This document shows, piece after piece, positions 1 through 7,357 of a stretch of 64,000 nt of DNA. This stretch comes from JBBDJB01 sp040880125 (GTDB taxonomy: Bacteria; Planctomycetota; Planctomycetia; Pirellulales; JBBDJB01). Numbering within the stretch: position 1 is the first letter of the stretch; the number at the start of each line of letters is the position of its first letter. Location of the stretch: positions 1-64,000 of the forward strand of contig JBBDJB010000039.1 of the NCBI GenBank assembly GCA_040880125.1, written 5' to 3'. The position numbers and the translations under genes are program-made. The notes under the pieces were generated by a model. It ran no database searches. It was not told the DNA's origin and saw only the letters and a program-made list of their open reading frames with translations.

Positions 1-226
1 TCCGCGCCGCAACGAACGAAAGCCGCATAGATTCACAACCTGTGTGCGGACCATCGTCCGGATGAAATGCGGTGAATTCTTTTCTCGACGCGCCCATTAA
101 CAGGCCAGTGGACGAGGATGGTCCGCACAGCGGACCCTACTACTGAGTTTTGTACCCCCTCTCCCCGGCCCTCTCCCCGGAGGGGAGAGGGCGCACATCA
201 TCCAGCCCCTTTTCAGTACGCGCATC
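1..226. other. left-edge intergenic region with short repeats
   Basis: No gene is supported here. The stretch lies downstream of argF, which is on the minus strand. It holds two short repeat units that recur elsewhere in the window: a CGCACAGCGGACCCTAC-type unit at about 121-140 and a pyrimidine-rich CTCTCCCC inverted repeat at 155-191. The small open frames across it do not resemble known proteins and are best explained by the repeats. Confidence 0.6.
155..191. repeat. CTCTCCC-type inverted repeat, copy 1
   Basis: The unit is CCCTCTCCCC followed by GGCCCTCTCCCCGG and its complement GGGGAGAGGG, so it can fold back on itself. Related units occur at 2612-2648, 40371-40394 and 53219-53250. All four lie between genes. 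The position just after argF means it could act in 3' end formation, but there is no T-run, so I do not call it a terminator. Confidence 0.6.
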
Positions 227-1144
227 TTAGCGCTGGCCGGCGAGGATCCAGGCGAGGATGCCCTTTTGCACGTGCAGCCGATTGGCCGCTTGTTGCACGA
301 CAATGCTCGTCGCCCCGTCCATCACTTCGTCAGTCACTTCCTCGCCACGTCGCGCCGGCAGGCAGTGCATGAAGTACGCCCCCCGCGGGGCTTGGGAGAT
401 CAGCTTCGCGTTGACCTGATAGGCGGCGAAGTCGCGCTTCCGCTGCGAGCGCTGCGACTCCTGACCCATGCTGGCCCAAACGTCGGTATAAATCGCCGCC
501 GCATTGCGAACCGCTTCGGCCGGGTCGTGCGTTACCGTCAATTGGGCATCGGGCGATTCGCTGCGGAGTTGGTCGAAAAACTCGGTCGGAAAGCCGTACC
601 CCTGCGGAGTGGCCACCGTGAGAGACATACCGACCTTTCCGCAGCCGATGGCCAGGCTGCGCGCCACATTGTTCGCGTCGCCGATGTAGGCGAGCTTCTG
701 GCCTGCGAGCGAGCCGAGCGTTTCGCGGAGCGTGTAAAGATCGGCCAGCGCCTGGCACGGATGCGCTTCGTCGGTCAGGCCGTTGATCACCGGGCAGTGG
801 GAATGCCGCATCAGTTCCAGTAGCCGGGCGTGCTCTTTGGTGCGCACGACCATGACGTCGACGTACTGGCTCAATACGCGGCCGAAGTCTTCGATGCTCT
901 CGCGCTTTCCGAAGCCGACGTCGTCGCCCAGGAAGAGGCTGGTTCCGCCGAGGTGGCCCATGCCGGCCTCGAAGCTGACGCGTGTGCGCAGCGAAGGCTT
1001 CTCGAACAGCAGGGCCATCACGCGGCCCGGCAGCAACGCTTCGCGCAGCCCCTGTTCGTACTTCGTCTTGAGATCCTCGGTGATCGAGAAGATTCTCTCG
1101 ATGTCCGCGGGTTGCAGTTCGGTAAGCGTCGTAAGGTGTTTCAT
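227..1144 (-). CDS. argF: ornithine carbamoyltransferase
   Basis: Cytoplasmic enzyme that transfers a carbamoyl group from carbamoyl phosphate to ornithine, giving citrulline in arginine synthesis. The 305 aa length is normal for the family. The carbamoyl-phosphate loop SLRTR is at residues 51-55, the HPCQ motif at about 128-131, and the ornithine-binding HCLP motif near residue 264. HPCQ together with HCLP separates it from aspartate carbamoyltransferase. It is the last gene of a minus-strand argB-argD-argF cluster and follows argD by about 70 nt. That short gap contains a triplicated GATCCCG heptad close to the start codon, which leaves little room for a normal ribosome site. The catabolic form of the enzyme cannot be excluded from sequence alone, but the biosynthetic neighbours argue against it. 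Confidence 0.95.
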   Translation of the reverse strand: MKHLTTLTELQPADIERIFSITEDLKTKYEQGLREALLPGRVMALLFEKPSLRTRVSFEAGMGHLGGTSLFLGDDVGFGKRESIEDFGRVLSQYVDVMVVRTKEHARLLELMRHSHCPVINGLTDEAHPCQALADLYTLRETLGSLAGQKLAYIGDANNVARSLAIGCGKVGMSLTVATPQGYGFPTEFFDQLRSESPDAQLTVTHDPAEAVRNAAAIYTDVWASMGQESQRSQRKRDFAAYQVNAKLISQAPRGAYFMHCLPARRGEEVTDEVMDGATSIVVQQAANRLHVQKGILAWILAGQR

Positions 1145-1182
1145 TGTAAAAAAGGACGCGGGGTTCGGGGTGCGAATGGAAC

Positions 1183-1207
1183 CGGATCCCGGATCCCGGA
1201 TCCCGGA
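1183..1207. repeat. GATCCCG heptad tandem repeat (3 units)
   Basis: Three back-to-back copies of a 7-bp unit lie in the short argD-argF gap. Similar GGATCCCG/GAACCCCG strings occur at about 3850-3875 upstream of argB, so this is a scattered short repeat and not unique to the site. It may have expanded by slippage. Confidence 0.6.
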
Positions 1208-1215
1208 ACTGTTCG

Positions 1216-2418
1216 CTACTCGGCGGCTTTGCGGATTACGTCCGCAAGAATGTCACAGCCTTCGTGAACCTGCTCTTCGGTGAGGGTCATCGCCGGCAGC
1301 AGGCGAATGACGTTGCCCTGGGTGCAATTGACCAGCAGTCCCGCTTCGAGACACGCCTGGACAATCGGCCCGCCCTCGATGGTCAACTCGGCACCGATCA
1401 TCAGGCCCAGGTGGCGAACTTCCGCGATGAGCTGGCTCTCCTCGGCCAGCGCATCGAGCCGCTGCCGGAAGACGTCGCCTAGCGCAGTCGCCTGGTCGAG
1501 CAGCTTCTGCTCTTCGATCGTCTCGATGGTGGCGATGCCTGCGCGAGCGGCGATCGGATTGCCGCCAAAGGTGGCCGCGTGCATGCCCGGCCGCAGACTG
1601 GGGGCGATTTCGCGGGTGGTCAACATCGCTCCGCCGGCGATGCCGCCGCACAGCGCCTTGGCCAGCGTCATGATGTCCGGCGTCACGCCGAAGTGCTGAT
1701 AGGCGAACCAGTGCCCGGTGCGTCCGCAGCCGCTTTGGACTTCGTCGAAGATCAGCAGCAGCTCGCGCTCGTCGGCCAACTGGCGAAGTCCCTGCAGGAA
1801 GCCATCAGGCGGGATGCGGATGCCGCCTTCCCCCTGCACCGGCTCGACCAGGATGGCGGCGGTCTCGTCGTCGGCCAGCCGCTCGACCGCTTCCAAATCG
1901 CCAAAAGGTGCATACACAAAGCCGGCGGCCAAGGGGCCGATGCCCTCGTGATACTTCGGCTGCGCGGTGGCGGAAACGGCGCCGAGGGTCCGCCCATGGA
2001 ATCCGCCTTCGAACGTGATTATTTTGTAGCGCCCACGCGGCGTGTGCAGCCGGGCGAGCTTGATGGCGGCCTCGTTAGCCTCCGCGCCGGAGTTGCAGAA
2101 GAACGCCTGGCCGCCGAAGCTCCGCTCCGAAAGCAATTTCGCCCATTGCGCCTGCGGCTCGATGTGCCAGGTGTTGGGCACGTGAATCAACTGGGCCACC
2201 TGTTGCTGGACTGCCTCGACGACCGCCGGCGGGCAGTGGCCCAGCAGATTGCAGCCCCAGCCGGGGAAGAAGTCGAGATAGCGATTGCCGTCGCTGTCCC
2301 AGACGAGCGAGCCTTCGCCCCGCACCAGCGCCACCGGATAGCGCGTGTAGTTGGGCACCACGTACTGGCGGAACATCTCGACGATCTGTTCGGTGCTCTG
2401 CGACTGGGCGGTTGCCAT
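1216..2418 (-). CDS. argD: acetylornithine aminotransferase (class III PLP)
   Basis: PLP-dependent transaminase that converts N-acetylglutamate semialdehyde and glutamate to N-acetylornithine and 2-oxoglutarate, the fourth step of arginine synthesis. The 400 aa length is typical. Class III landmarks are present: the cofactor phosphate region FCNSGAEANEAAIK near residue 108, the FDEVQSGCGRTG stretch near 225 with the Asp that contacts the pyridine nitrogen, and a lysine in LAKALCGG near 253 that should form the Schiff base. It lies between argB and argF on the same strand. ArgD proteins often also act on N-succinyl-diaminopimelate in lysine synthesis, so a dual role is possible. Other ornithine-type transaminases look similar, and the gene context decides the call. 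Confidence 0.92.
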   Translation of the reverse strand: MATAQSQSTEQIVEMFRQYVVPNYTRYPVALVRGEGSLVWDSDGNRYLDFFPGWGCNLLGHCPPAVVEAVQQQVAQLIHVPNTWHIEPQAQWAKLLSERSFGGQAFFCNSGAEANEAAIKLARLHTPRGRYKIITFEGGFHGRTLGAVSATAQPKYHEGIGPLAAGFVYAPFGDLEAVERLADDETAAILVEPVQGEGGIRIPPDGFLQGLRQLADERELLLIFDEVQSGCGRTGHWFAYQHFGVTPDIMTLAKALCGGIAGGAMLTTREIAPSLRPGMHAATFGGNPIAARAGIATIETIEEQKLLDQATALGDVFRQRLDALAEESQLIAEVRHLGLMIGAELTIEGGPIVQACLEAGLLVNCTQGNVIRLLPAMTLTEEQVHEGCDILADVIRKAAE

Positions 2419-2491
2419 GGCGGGGATTCTCGAAAATGGATTGATTGAGTGCGGCGCTTCTATCTAACGATCTTGCCAAGCCCGAAAGGTG

Positions 2492-2513
2492 GCACAGACA
2501 TTCCTGTCTGTGC
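2492..2513. repeat. GCACAGACA palindrome, copy 1
   Basis: Perfect copy of the main palindromic repeat: arms GCACAGACA and TGTCTGTGC around the spacer TTCC. It sits between argB and argD. The flanking TGG on the left extends the match shared with other copies. Confidence 0.85.
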
Positions 2514-2611
2514 ATTTCATACCTCCACCGTAGGAGAGACCGGTCGATCGCTTCCATGCACGTACACGCACAGAGAGGGCTTTTTTGACCGCGCCGGGTG
2601 CCATGTGCGTA

Positions 2612-2648
2612 TTCTCCCTCTCCCTTTGGGAGAGGGCCGGGGAGAGGG
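2612..2648. repeat. CTCTCCC-type inverted repeat, copy 2
   Basis: CTCCCTCTCCC, TTTGG, then GAGAGGG and a second GGGGAGAGGG, giving an 11-bp class fold-back with an extra half-unit. It matches the units at 155-191, 40371-40394 and 53219-53250. Confidence 0.6.
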
Positions 2649-2748
2649 TTTTCTTTCTGCTCCGCGTGCCAACTTCGCGACCTCCACTGCGAAGGTCAAC
2701 ATCTGCTTTGCGATAACGAGCCAGTCCCATTTCCAACTTTCCCCGGTG

Positions 2749-3672
2749 TTAACCGGCCTGTTTGGCGATCTCGGTGCCGACGCCGCGGTTGGTGTAGATT
2801 TCCAGCAGCAGCGAGTGGCGCAGCCGGCCGTCGATAATGTGGACCTTGCGCACGCCCTGGTCGAGCGTTTCGAGGCAGGCCTCGACCTTGGGGATCATGC
2901 CGGTCTCGATCTGCCCGGAGTCGATCATCGCGCGGGCTTCTTCGTCGGTAAGCGAGTGGACGAGCGACTCGGGGTCGTTCTTGTCGATGCGCACTCCGTT
3001 CACGTCGCTGAGAAATACGAGCTTTTCGGCGCCCAGCGCCCGGGCGACCGCCATGGCGGCCGTGTCCGCGTTGACGTTGAGCTTTTGCCCGGCGGCGTCG
3101 ATGCACATCGACGGGATGACCGGCACCTGTCCGGCGTAGCAAAGGTTGTCGATTGTCTCCCGCTCGACGCGCGTCACGTGGCCGACGTGGCCGAGGTCGA
3201 TCGGCTGGCCGTCCGCGCCGGTGAGTTGCAGCCGCTCGCCGTACAGCACATTGGTAGTGCTGAAGTTCAGCGGCATGGCCCTGCCGCCGAGCTCCTCAAT
3301 GCGGCCGGCAATGTACTCGTTTGTCTCGTGGGCGAGCACGCGCTCGACGATTTCGAGGGTTGCGTCATCGGTGACGCGGCGTCCCTGGACGAACCGCGAG
3401 GCGATGCCGGCGGTGTCCATCGCCTGGCTGATGGCCGCGCCGCCGCCGTGAACGACCACCGGCCGCATGCCGACGGTCTCCATGAACACGATGTCGATCA
3501 GCAGATGCCGCAGCGCGTCGGCGTCCTCCAGCAGGCTGCCGCCGAGCTTAATCACGGTAATCTTATCGCGGAACCGCCGGATCCAGCCGAGGGCTTCAAT
3601 CAGAACGTCCGCTTTCTGGATCGCGTCTTGCAAAAAAGGGGTCTCCAACCAGTCCAGGGCAGGTGCTGTCAA
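2749..3672 (-). CDS. argB: acetylglutamate kinase
   Basis: Phosphorylates N-acetylglutamate with ATP in the second step of arginine synthesis. At 307 aa it fits the amino acid kinase family. The glycine-rich phosphate loop IKLGGSLLED is near residue 41, a second nucleotide loop VVVHGGGAAIS near 73, and a C-terminal KVEACLETL region near 262 is in the place expected for the conserved helix. The N-terminus is extended by about 35 residues before the first strand, as in arginine-sensitive forms that carry an N-terminal helix, so feedback inhibition by arginine is plausible but not shown. It is the first gene of the argB-argD-argF cluster on the minus strand, separated from argD by a repeat-bearing gap. 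Confidence 0.93.
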   Translation of the reverse strand: MTAPALDWLETPFLQDAIQKADVLIEALGWIRRFRDKITVIKLGGSLLEDADALRHLLIDIVFMETVGMRPVVVHGGGAAISQAMDTAGIASRFVQGRRVTDDATLEIVERVLAHETNEYIAGRIEELGGRAMPLNFSTTNVLYGERLQLTGADGQPIDLGHVGHVTRVERETIDNLCYAGQVPVIPSMCIDAAGQKLNVNADTAAMAVARALGAEKLVFLSDVNGVRIDKNDPESLVHSLTDEEARAMIDSGQIETGMIPKVEACLETLDQGVRKVHIIDGRLRHSLLLEIYTNRGVGTEIAKQAG

Positions 3673-4515
3673 TCGACCGGCCTCCCTTCGCGAGACGGTG
3701 ACAAGCAGAGTTTGGCGAAACTTGTCATTTTAGGAGTGGTCCGGGGGCTGTCAATTATGGGTGTCGCGGGAACCGGGGTGCGGGATGCGGAACGCCGGAA
3801 AAAGTTGCGCACGTCGGGACAAGCCCACCGTGGCACCCACGTACCGAACCCCGGATCCCGAACCCCGCGGTTTTTGAACACCCTTTTATCGGGGAACCCA
3901 TCTTAGTTTCAAAAAGTCAGCCTCTTTACACGGCGCCAGTAGGTTCAACGGACGCCTTTTCTAAACGGGAGCGTTTTGAGCTGTGTTTAAAAACTCGCCG
4001 CGGTGGCAGCAGACGGAGAGTCAAACACGGGCCCGTCATCGTCCTGTGCTCCTCCTTCAGGCCGTCGCTGCGGCCAGCTCCAACCGTGCCGAAGCGCGCC
4101 TATGCGTAAGTCGCTCGGCACCACCAACTTCCGATCATATCGCTCCGCAGGGCATTCGTTTTATGGCTTGACGGAAGCACGTTCCGTCGCGTGCATTCTA
4201 CCAGTCGCAATCGCCTCAGTCAATAAATATGTACATAAATTAGATTATAGTGCGGGGGGTTCGCCTCAGTCCGATAGGGATCAAGACGCACAGCCGTCGC
4301 GGGCGGTTCGAAGGAAACGCTGCGCCACCAAGAATTTGTCGATCCTCTGGCTGCTTTTTCACCGAGCATCTGCGTCTGGGCGGTCCATTCCACGGGCCTG
4401 CTCGAGCGCTTGCCGAACTCCGTCCCCTGGAACCTGTGCGGCGTTCGTGGCAAGATGGGGCTTGCCCAACTCATTTCGTCGCCCGAACCCACACAGCCGC
4501 CCACAAAGCTAATCG
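3673..4515. other. 843-base divergent intergenic region between argB and the glmU-like gene
   Basis: No protein or RNA gene is supported. The open frames on both strands have atypical composition and resemble nothing I know. The region must contain the promoters for argB (minus) and for the glmU-like gene (plus). A short AT-rich island at about 4222-4252 (containing ATAAATATG and TTAGATTATAG) stands out in otherwise GC-rich DNA and is the best place for promoter elements. Scattered GGATCCCG/GAACCCCG strings lie at about 3770-3875. Confidence 0.5.
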
Positions 4516-5265
4516 ATGAGCGAACCTGTCGCAGTGGTCCTGGCCGCCGGAAAGGGCACCCGGATGAAGTCCGAGCTGCCCAAGGTGCTCGTCGAAGTCG
4601 GCGGCCGGCCGATGATCGAGTTCGTCCTGGCCGCGCTCCGCCAAGCGGGCGTCCGGCGAATCGTGGTGGTCGTCGGCTATCGCTCCGATTTGGTCCGCGA
4701 GGTGCTGGCCGGCGAGGCGGACCTGACGTTCGTCGAACAGACCGAGCAGCTTGGCACCGGACACGCGGTAATGGTCTGCCGCGACGAACTGGCCGGCCAC
4801 GAAGGGCCGGTGGTGATCCTGACGGGCGACTCGCCGCTGACCCAGGCGGGCTCGTTGCGGAAGCTGCTCGATCTGTACCGCGACGAGCGGCCGGCGTGCA
4901 TCATTGGCACCACGCATAAGGAGAACCCTGCGGGGCTGGGACGCATCGTCCGCGACGAGCAGGGGAACTTTGTGGCGATCGTCGAGCAAAAAGACACCAC
5001 CGACAAACAGGCGGCGATCCGCGAAGTGAACATGAGCACGTACGTGTTCCACGGCCCCGAGCTTTTGCACGCGCTGGCGCAGTTGACCACGGATAACGCC
5101 CAGGGCGAGTACTATGTGACCGACTGCCCCGGGATCCTGAAGCGCGAAGGCAAGGACGTCCGGGCCCTGGCGGCCCTGGCACCGTGCGAGTCGCTGAGCA
5201 TCAATACATTCGACGATTTGGCGGCGGTCGAAGCCGAGATGCGGCGGCAGGCCTCCACGGCGTAA
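4516..5265 (+). CDS. sugar-phosphate nucleotidyltransferase, GlmU N-domain only
   Basis: Predicted uridylyltransferase that would make UDP-N-acetylglucosamine from GlcNAc-1-phosphate and UTP for peptidoglycan or lipopolysaccharide. The signature loop LAAGKGTRMKSELPKVL at residues 10-26 is exact for GlmU-type enzymes, and EQLGTGHA near 76 and a TGD metal site near 102 follow. The protein is 249 aa and stops after the nucleotidyltransferase domain. The left-handed beta-helix acetyltransferase half of bacterial GlmU (total about 450 aa) is absent, so acetylation of glucosamine-1-phosphate would need another protein. The order glmU-prs-rplY-pth matches the classical bacterial cluster, which supports a GlmU role over another sugar nucleotide. 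Confidence 0.8.
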   Translation: MSEPVAVVLAAGKGTRMKSELPKVLVEVGGRPMIEFVLAALRQAGVRRIVVVVGYRSDLVREVLAGEADLTFVEQTEQLGTGHAVMVCRDELAGHEGPVVILTGDSPLTQAGSLRKLLDLYRDERPACIIGTTHKENPAGLGRIVRDEQGNFVAIVEQKDTTDKQAAIREVNMSTYVFHGPELLHALAQLTTDNAQGEYYVTDCPGILKREGKDVRALAALAPCESLSINTFDDLAAVEAEMRRQASTA

Positions 5266-5270
5266 GATAA

Positions 5271-5292
5271 GCACAGACAGGAATGTCTGTGC
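5271..5292. repeat. GCACAGACA palindrome, copy 2
   Basis: Perfect copy in the inverse spacer orientation (GGAA), immediately after the stop codon of the glmU-like gene. A copy of a second palindrome family begins only 5 bases downstream. Confidence 0.85.
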
Positions 5293-5297
5293 CACCG

Positions 5298-5319
5298 GCT
5301 GAATTCTTGCGAATTCAGC
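5298..5319. repeat. GCTGAATTC palindrome, copy 1
   Basis: Arms GCTGAATTC and GAATTCAGC around TTGC, a perfect 9-bp fold-back. It adjoins a GCACAGACA palindrome, forming a composite between the glmU-like gene and prs. Further copies are at 9089-9110, 9120-9141, 11692-11713, 11729-11750 and 43113-43134. Confidence 0.8.
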
Positions 5320-5354
5320 TACAAACGCTGGCGATCAATTAATCCTTCACCCCA

Positions 5355-6317
5355 ATGACGTCATTTGATTCCATGCACGACCTGAAGATTTTCAGCGGCC
5401 GCGCCCACCCGGCCTTGAGCAACAACATCTGCCAGTACCTGGGCGTGCCGCCTGGCAAGATCAGCCTGGGTAACTTTCCCGACGGCGAGATCTCCTGCAA
5501 GGTCGAGGAGGATATCCGCGGGCGGGACGTCTTCCTCGTGCAGCCGACCTGCCCTCCGGTGAACGACAACCTGTTCGAGCTGTTGATCATGATCGACTGC
5601 GCGAAACGGGCCAGCGCCGAGCGGATTACCGCCGTTATGCCGTACTACGGGTACGCCCGGCAGGATCGCAAGGACGAGGGCCGCGTGCCGATCACGGCCA
5701 AGCTGGCGGCGAACATCATCACCCGGGCCGGGGCCGATCGCGTGCTGACGATGGACCTGCACGCCGCGCAAATCCAGGGTTTTTTCGACGTGCCGGTCGA
5801 TCACCTGTATGCGTCGCCGGTGCTCAACGAATACTTTTTGAAGATGAACCTGCCGGAAGAGGACATCGTGATCGTCAGCCCGGACGAGGGGAGCATCAAG
5901 CGGGCGCTGGGGCACCTGAAGCGGCTGGGCGGTCGCGTGGCGATCATCGACAAGCGCCGCAGCAGTGCGGAGGTCACCCGGCAGGAGAACATCATCGGCG
6001 GCCCGGTCGAGGGCAAGGTGGCGCTGATCTTCGACGATTTGATCAGCACGGCCGGCTCGATCAGCGGTGCCGCCCGGGTGCTGCACGAGGCGGGCGCCCG
6101 CGAGGTTCACGCCGCGGCGACGCACGCGGTACTGTGTGGCCCCGCACTGGAGCGGCTCACGAGCGCGAATCTCGCCAGCATCGTGTTCACCGACTCGATC
6201 CCGCTGAAGCCTTCGCAGGTGCTGCCGAAGTCGGAGGTATTGACCGTCGCGCCGCTGCTGGGCGAGGCGATCAAGCGCATCCACCGGAACGAGTCGGTGA
6301 GCCGGCTGTTTCGGTAG
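5355..6317 (+). CDS. prs: ribose-phosphate pyrophosphokinase
   Basis: Makes PRPP from ribose-5-phosphate and ATP for purine, pyrimidine, histidine and tryptophan synthesis. The length of 320 aa matches the class I family. Visible landmarks are the N-terminal LKIFSGRAHP, the YYGYARQDRK loop near residue 97, the divalent-cation site DLHAAQIQGFF near 134, PDEGSIKRA near 176, and the PRPP loop FDDLISTAGS near 226. The start used here is the first ATG; an internal ATG at 5373 (MHDLKIF) is equally possible and neither has a clear Shine-Dalgarno sequence. It follows the glmU-like gene, as in many bacteria, but the usual next gene (rplY) is displaced by about 2 kb of accessory genes. Confidence 0.95.
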   Translation: MTSFDSMHDLKIFSGRAHPALSNNICQYLGVPPGKISLGNFPDGEISCKVEEDIRGRDVFLVQPTCPPVNDNLFELLIMIDCAKRASAERITAVMPYYGYARQDRKDEGRVPITAKLAANIITRAGADRVLTMDLHAAQIQGFFDVPVDHLYASPVLNEYFLKMNLPEEDIVIVSPDEGSIKRALGHLKRLGGRVAIIDKRRSSAEVTRQENIIGGPVEGKVALIFDDLISTAGSISGAARVLHEAGAREVHAAATHAVLCGPALERLTSANLASIVFTDSIPLKPSQVLPKSEVLTVAPLLGEAIKRIHRNESVSRLFR

Positions 6318-6351
6318 TCGGACCTTGTCACATATCGTTTGGGAGAAGTAG

Positions 6352-6564
6352 ATGTCGATTAAATACGAACTGATCATCTACTGGAGCGAGGACGACCAGT
6401 CGTTCGTGGTCGAAGTGCCGGAGCTTGCCGGTTGCATGGCCGACGGAGAAACGTACGAACAGGCCGTGGTCAATGCGCAACGGGTCATCGAACAGTGGAT
6501 CGAAACCGCTCGTGAACTGGGTCGCCCGATCCCGGAGCCGAAGGGGCGTTTGATTTACGCCTGA
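6352..6564 (+). CDS. orphan HicB-like antitoxin-fold protein
   Basis: A 70 aa protein with the HicB fold signature: YELIIYWSEDDQSFVVEVPELAGC then DGETYEQAVVNAQRVIEQWIE. In HicAB modules such a protein binds and neutralises the mRNA-cleaving HicA toxin. No HicA-like gene lies on either side: there are only 34 nt upstream after prs and about 100 nt downstream before the convergent DUF2442 gene. It also lacks the C-terminal DNA-binding tail of longer HicB proteins. Solo HicB-like genes are common in cyanobacteria and planctomycetes. The ATG follows a GGGAGAAG ribosome site at a good distance. A role in toxin control is therefore only a possibility. Confidence 0.75.
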   Translation: MSIKYELIIYWSEDDQSFVVEVPELAGCMADGETYEQAVVNAQRVIEQWIETARELGRPIPEPKGRLIYA

Positions 6565-6594
6565 CCGGTGAAAAGCGGCTTGCCTCTGGCGTTC

Positions 6595-6616
6595 GCACAG
6601 ACATTCCAGTCTGTGC
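6595..6616. repeat. GCACAGACA palindrome, copy 3 (one mismatch)
   Basis: Arms GCACAGACA and AGTCTGTGC around TTCC. The single mismatch shortens the pairing by one base next to the spacer. It lies between the HicB-like gene and the convergent DUF2442 gene. Confidence 0.75.
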
Positions 6617-6672
6617 GTACTCAATTGACGGAAGTCGAGCTATGTGCGTGCCGCCGATTCGATACAGGTGTG

Positions 6673-6987
6673 TTACCCGGGATGCTTAGCTCCGGAGCGC
6701 TGGCTGAGCCATTTCTTGAACGAGACCTGGCTTTCGGCGGCAGGCTTGCCGTCGAGAAGATTCTGAACACTGATATCCTCGTCCAGGTCGGGCCAATGGA
6801 GGCCGCGACCGTCGCCGATCGGACGCCAATTTGCGCGTTCTTCCGGCGTGCCGTGCGACAGACGCGGATACCAGGCCAGCGGCACCGAAATCGTACGCCC
6901 GTCGTTCAGTGCAACGATCAGGTCGGCATCGGTGAGCTTCACATCCGCCGCGGTCGCAGGCTGTTGTTCAACCGATGAAGAATTCAT
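6673..6987 (-). CDS. DUF2442 family protein
   Basis: A 104 aa protein whose core (LTDADLIVALNDGRTISVPL, then WYPRLSHGTPEERANW and IHWPDLDEDIS-like GLHWPDLDEDIS) is the hallmark of DUF2442. The start at 6987 gives the expected short family length; the frame stays open for 41 codons upstream, but that part overlaps the neighbouring DUF4160 gene and is not conserved. DUF2442 genes are often found directly downstream of DUF4160 genes, as here, where the reading frames overlap by about 20 nt. The molecular function is unknown; a toxin-antitoxin-like pair has been suspected from this pairing but the sequence does not prove it. The partner gene here is broken. Confidence 0.75.
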   Translation of the reverse strand: MNSSSVEQQPATAADVKLTDADLIVALNDGRTISVPLAWYPRLSHGTPEERANWRPIGDGRGLHWPDLDEDISVQNLLDGKPAAESQVSFKKWLSQRSGAKHPG

Positions 6988-7217
6988 GCCAGCTATCCAA
7001 TAAGGCTTGCTGATTCTCGGCGATTGTTCTCTCAATATCGGCAATTTCGCCCGCGGGAAACCCGTAGCTACGGGCCAAACGTACGGGCCAAACGTACGGG
7101 ATCGAGCCAAAACTTGGCTTCGCAGTTATCGCGCTGGACATGCACGTGCGGTGGTTCGTCGCTGTCGGCTGCATAGAAGAAATAACGATGCGGACCGACG
7201 CGCATGACCGTGGGCAT
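6968..7217 (-). pseudogene. DUF4160 gene broken by a 13-bp tandem duplication
   Basis: Reading from the ATG at 7217 gives MPTVMRVGPHRYFFYAADS, then EPPHVHVQRD and AKFWLDPVRLAR, the standard DUF4160 start, but the frame then hits TAG. The rest of the family consensus (VRLARSYGFPAGEIADIERT and the C-terminal HEFF) continues in another frame to the stop at 6968. The cause is visible: an exact 13-base tandem duplication at 7069-7094 (unit TACGGGCCAAACG on the plus strand). Removing one unit restores one open frame of about 78 residues. The gene overlaps the start of the DUF2442 gene downstream. An intact copy could be produced only by loss of one unit or frameshifting. Confidence 0.8.
7069..7094. 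repeat. exact 13-bp tandem duplication
   Basis: Two adjacent identical copies of TACGGGCCAAACG, followed by a partial third (TACGGG). Because 13 is not a multiple of three it shifts the reading frame of the DUF4160 gene that contains it. Confidence 0.9.
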
Positions 7218-7296
7218 CCATGTATGGTACGATCACCAAAATACAGGAGCAAGCGCGGCGAGTAGCTCCCGAAGCGTCGTCATCGGCGAATCGTGG

Positions 7297-7318
7297 GCAC
7301 AGACATTCCTGTCTGTGG
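7297..7318. repeat. GCACAGACA palindrome, copy 4
   Basis: Arms GCACAGACA and TGTCTGTGG around TTCC, with the last base changed. It lies between the DUF4160 pseudogene and the plus-strand zinc-ribbon gene. Confidence 0.8.
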
Positions 7319-7357
7319 AACAGGTCACCTGAAAAACGGTGCGCGAGCAAGTGACTG

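Larger units (their letters stand above)
2419..2748. other. argB-argD intergenic region with two repeat families
   Basis: About 330 bases without a gene. It carries one copy of the GCACAGACA/TGTCTGTGC palindrome (2492-2513) and one CTCTCCC inverted repeat (2612-2648). No convincing promoter or terminator is visible. The argB and argD genes face the same way, so either the transcript reads through these repeats or argD has its own promoter. Confidence 0.6.

Noticed and set aside
2449..3906. Long plus-strand open frame of 485 codons opposite argB
   Set aside because: It lies entirely antisense to a clearly conserved kinase, its composition is an artefact of GC-rich codons, and no family is recognisable.
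4003..4512. Plus-strand frame of 169 codons before the glmU-like gene
   Set aside because: Composition is unlike protein, there is no ribosome site, and it overlaps the likely promoter zone.
5271..5292. Short peptides like MAQTFLSV and QECLCH thought to be N-termini of small proteins
   Set aside because: They are translations of the GCACAGACA palindrome and appear in many unrelated frames.
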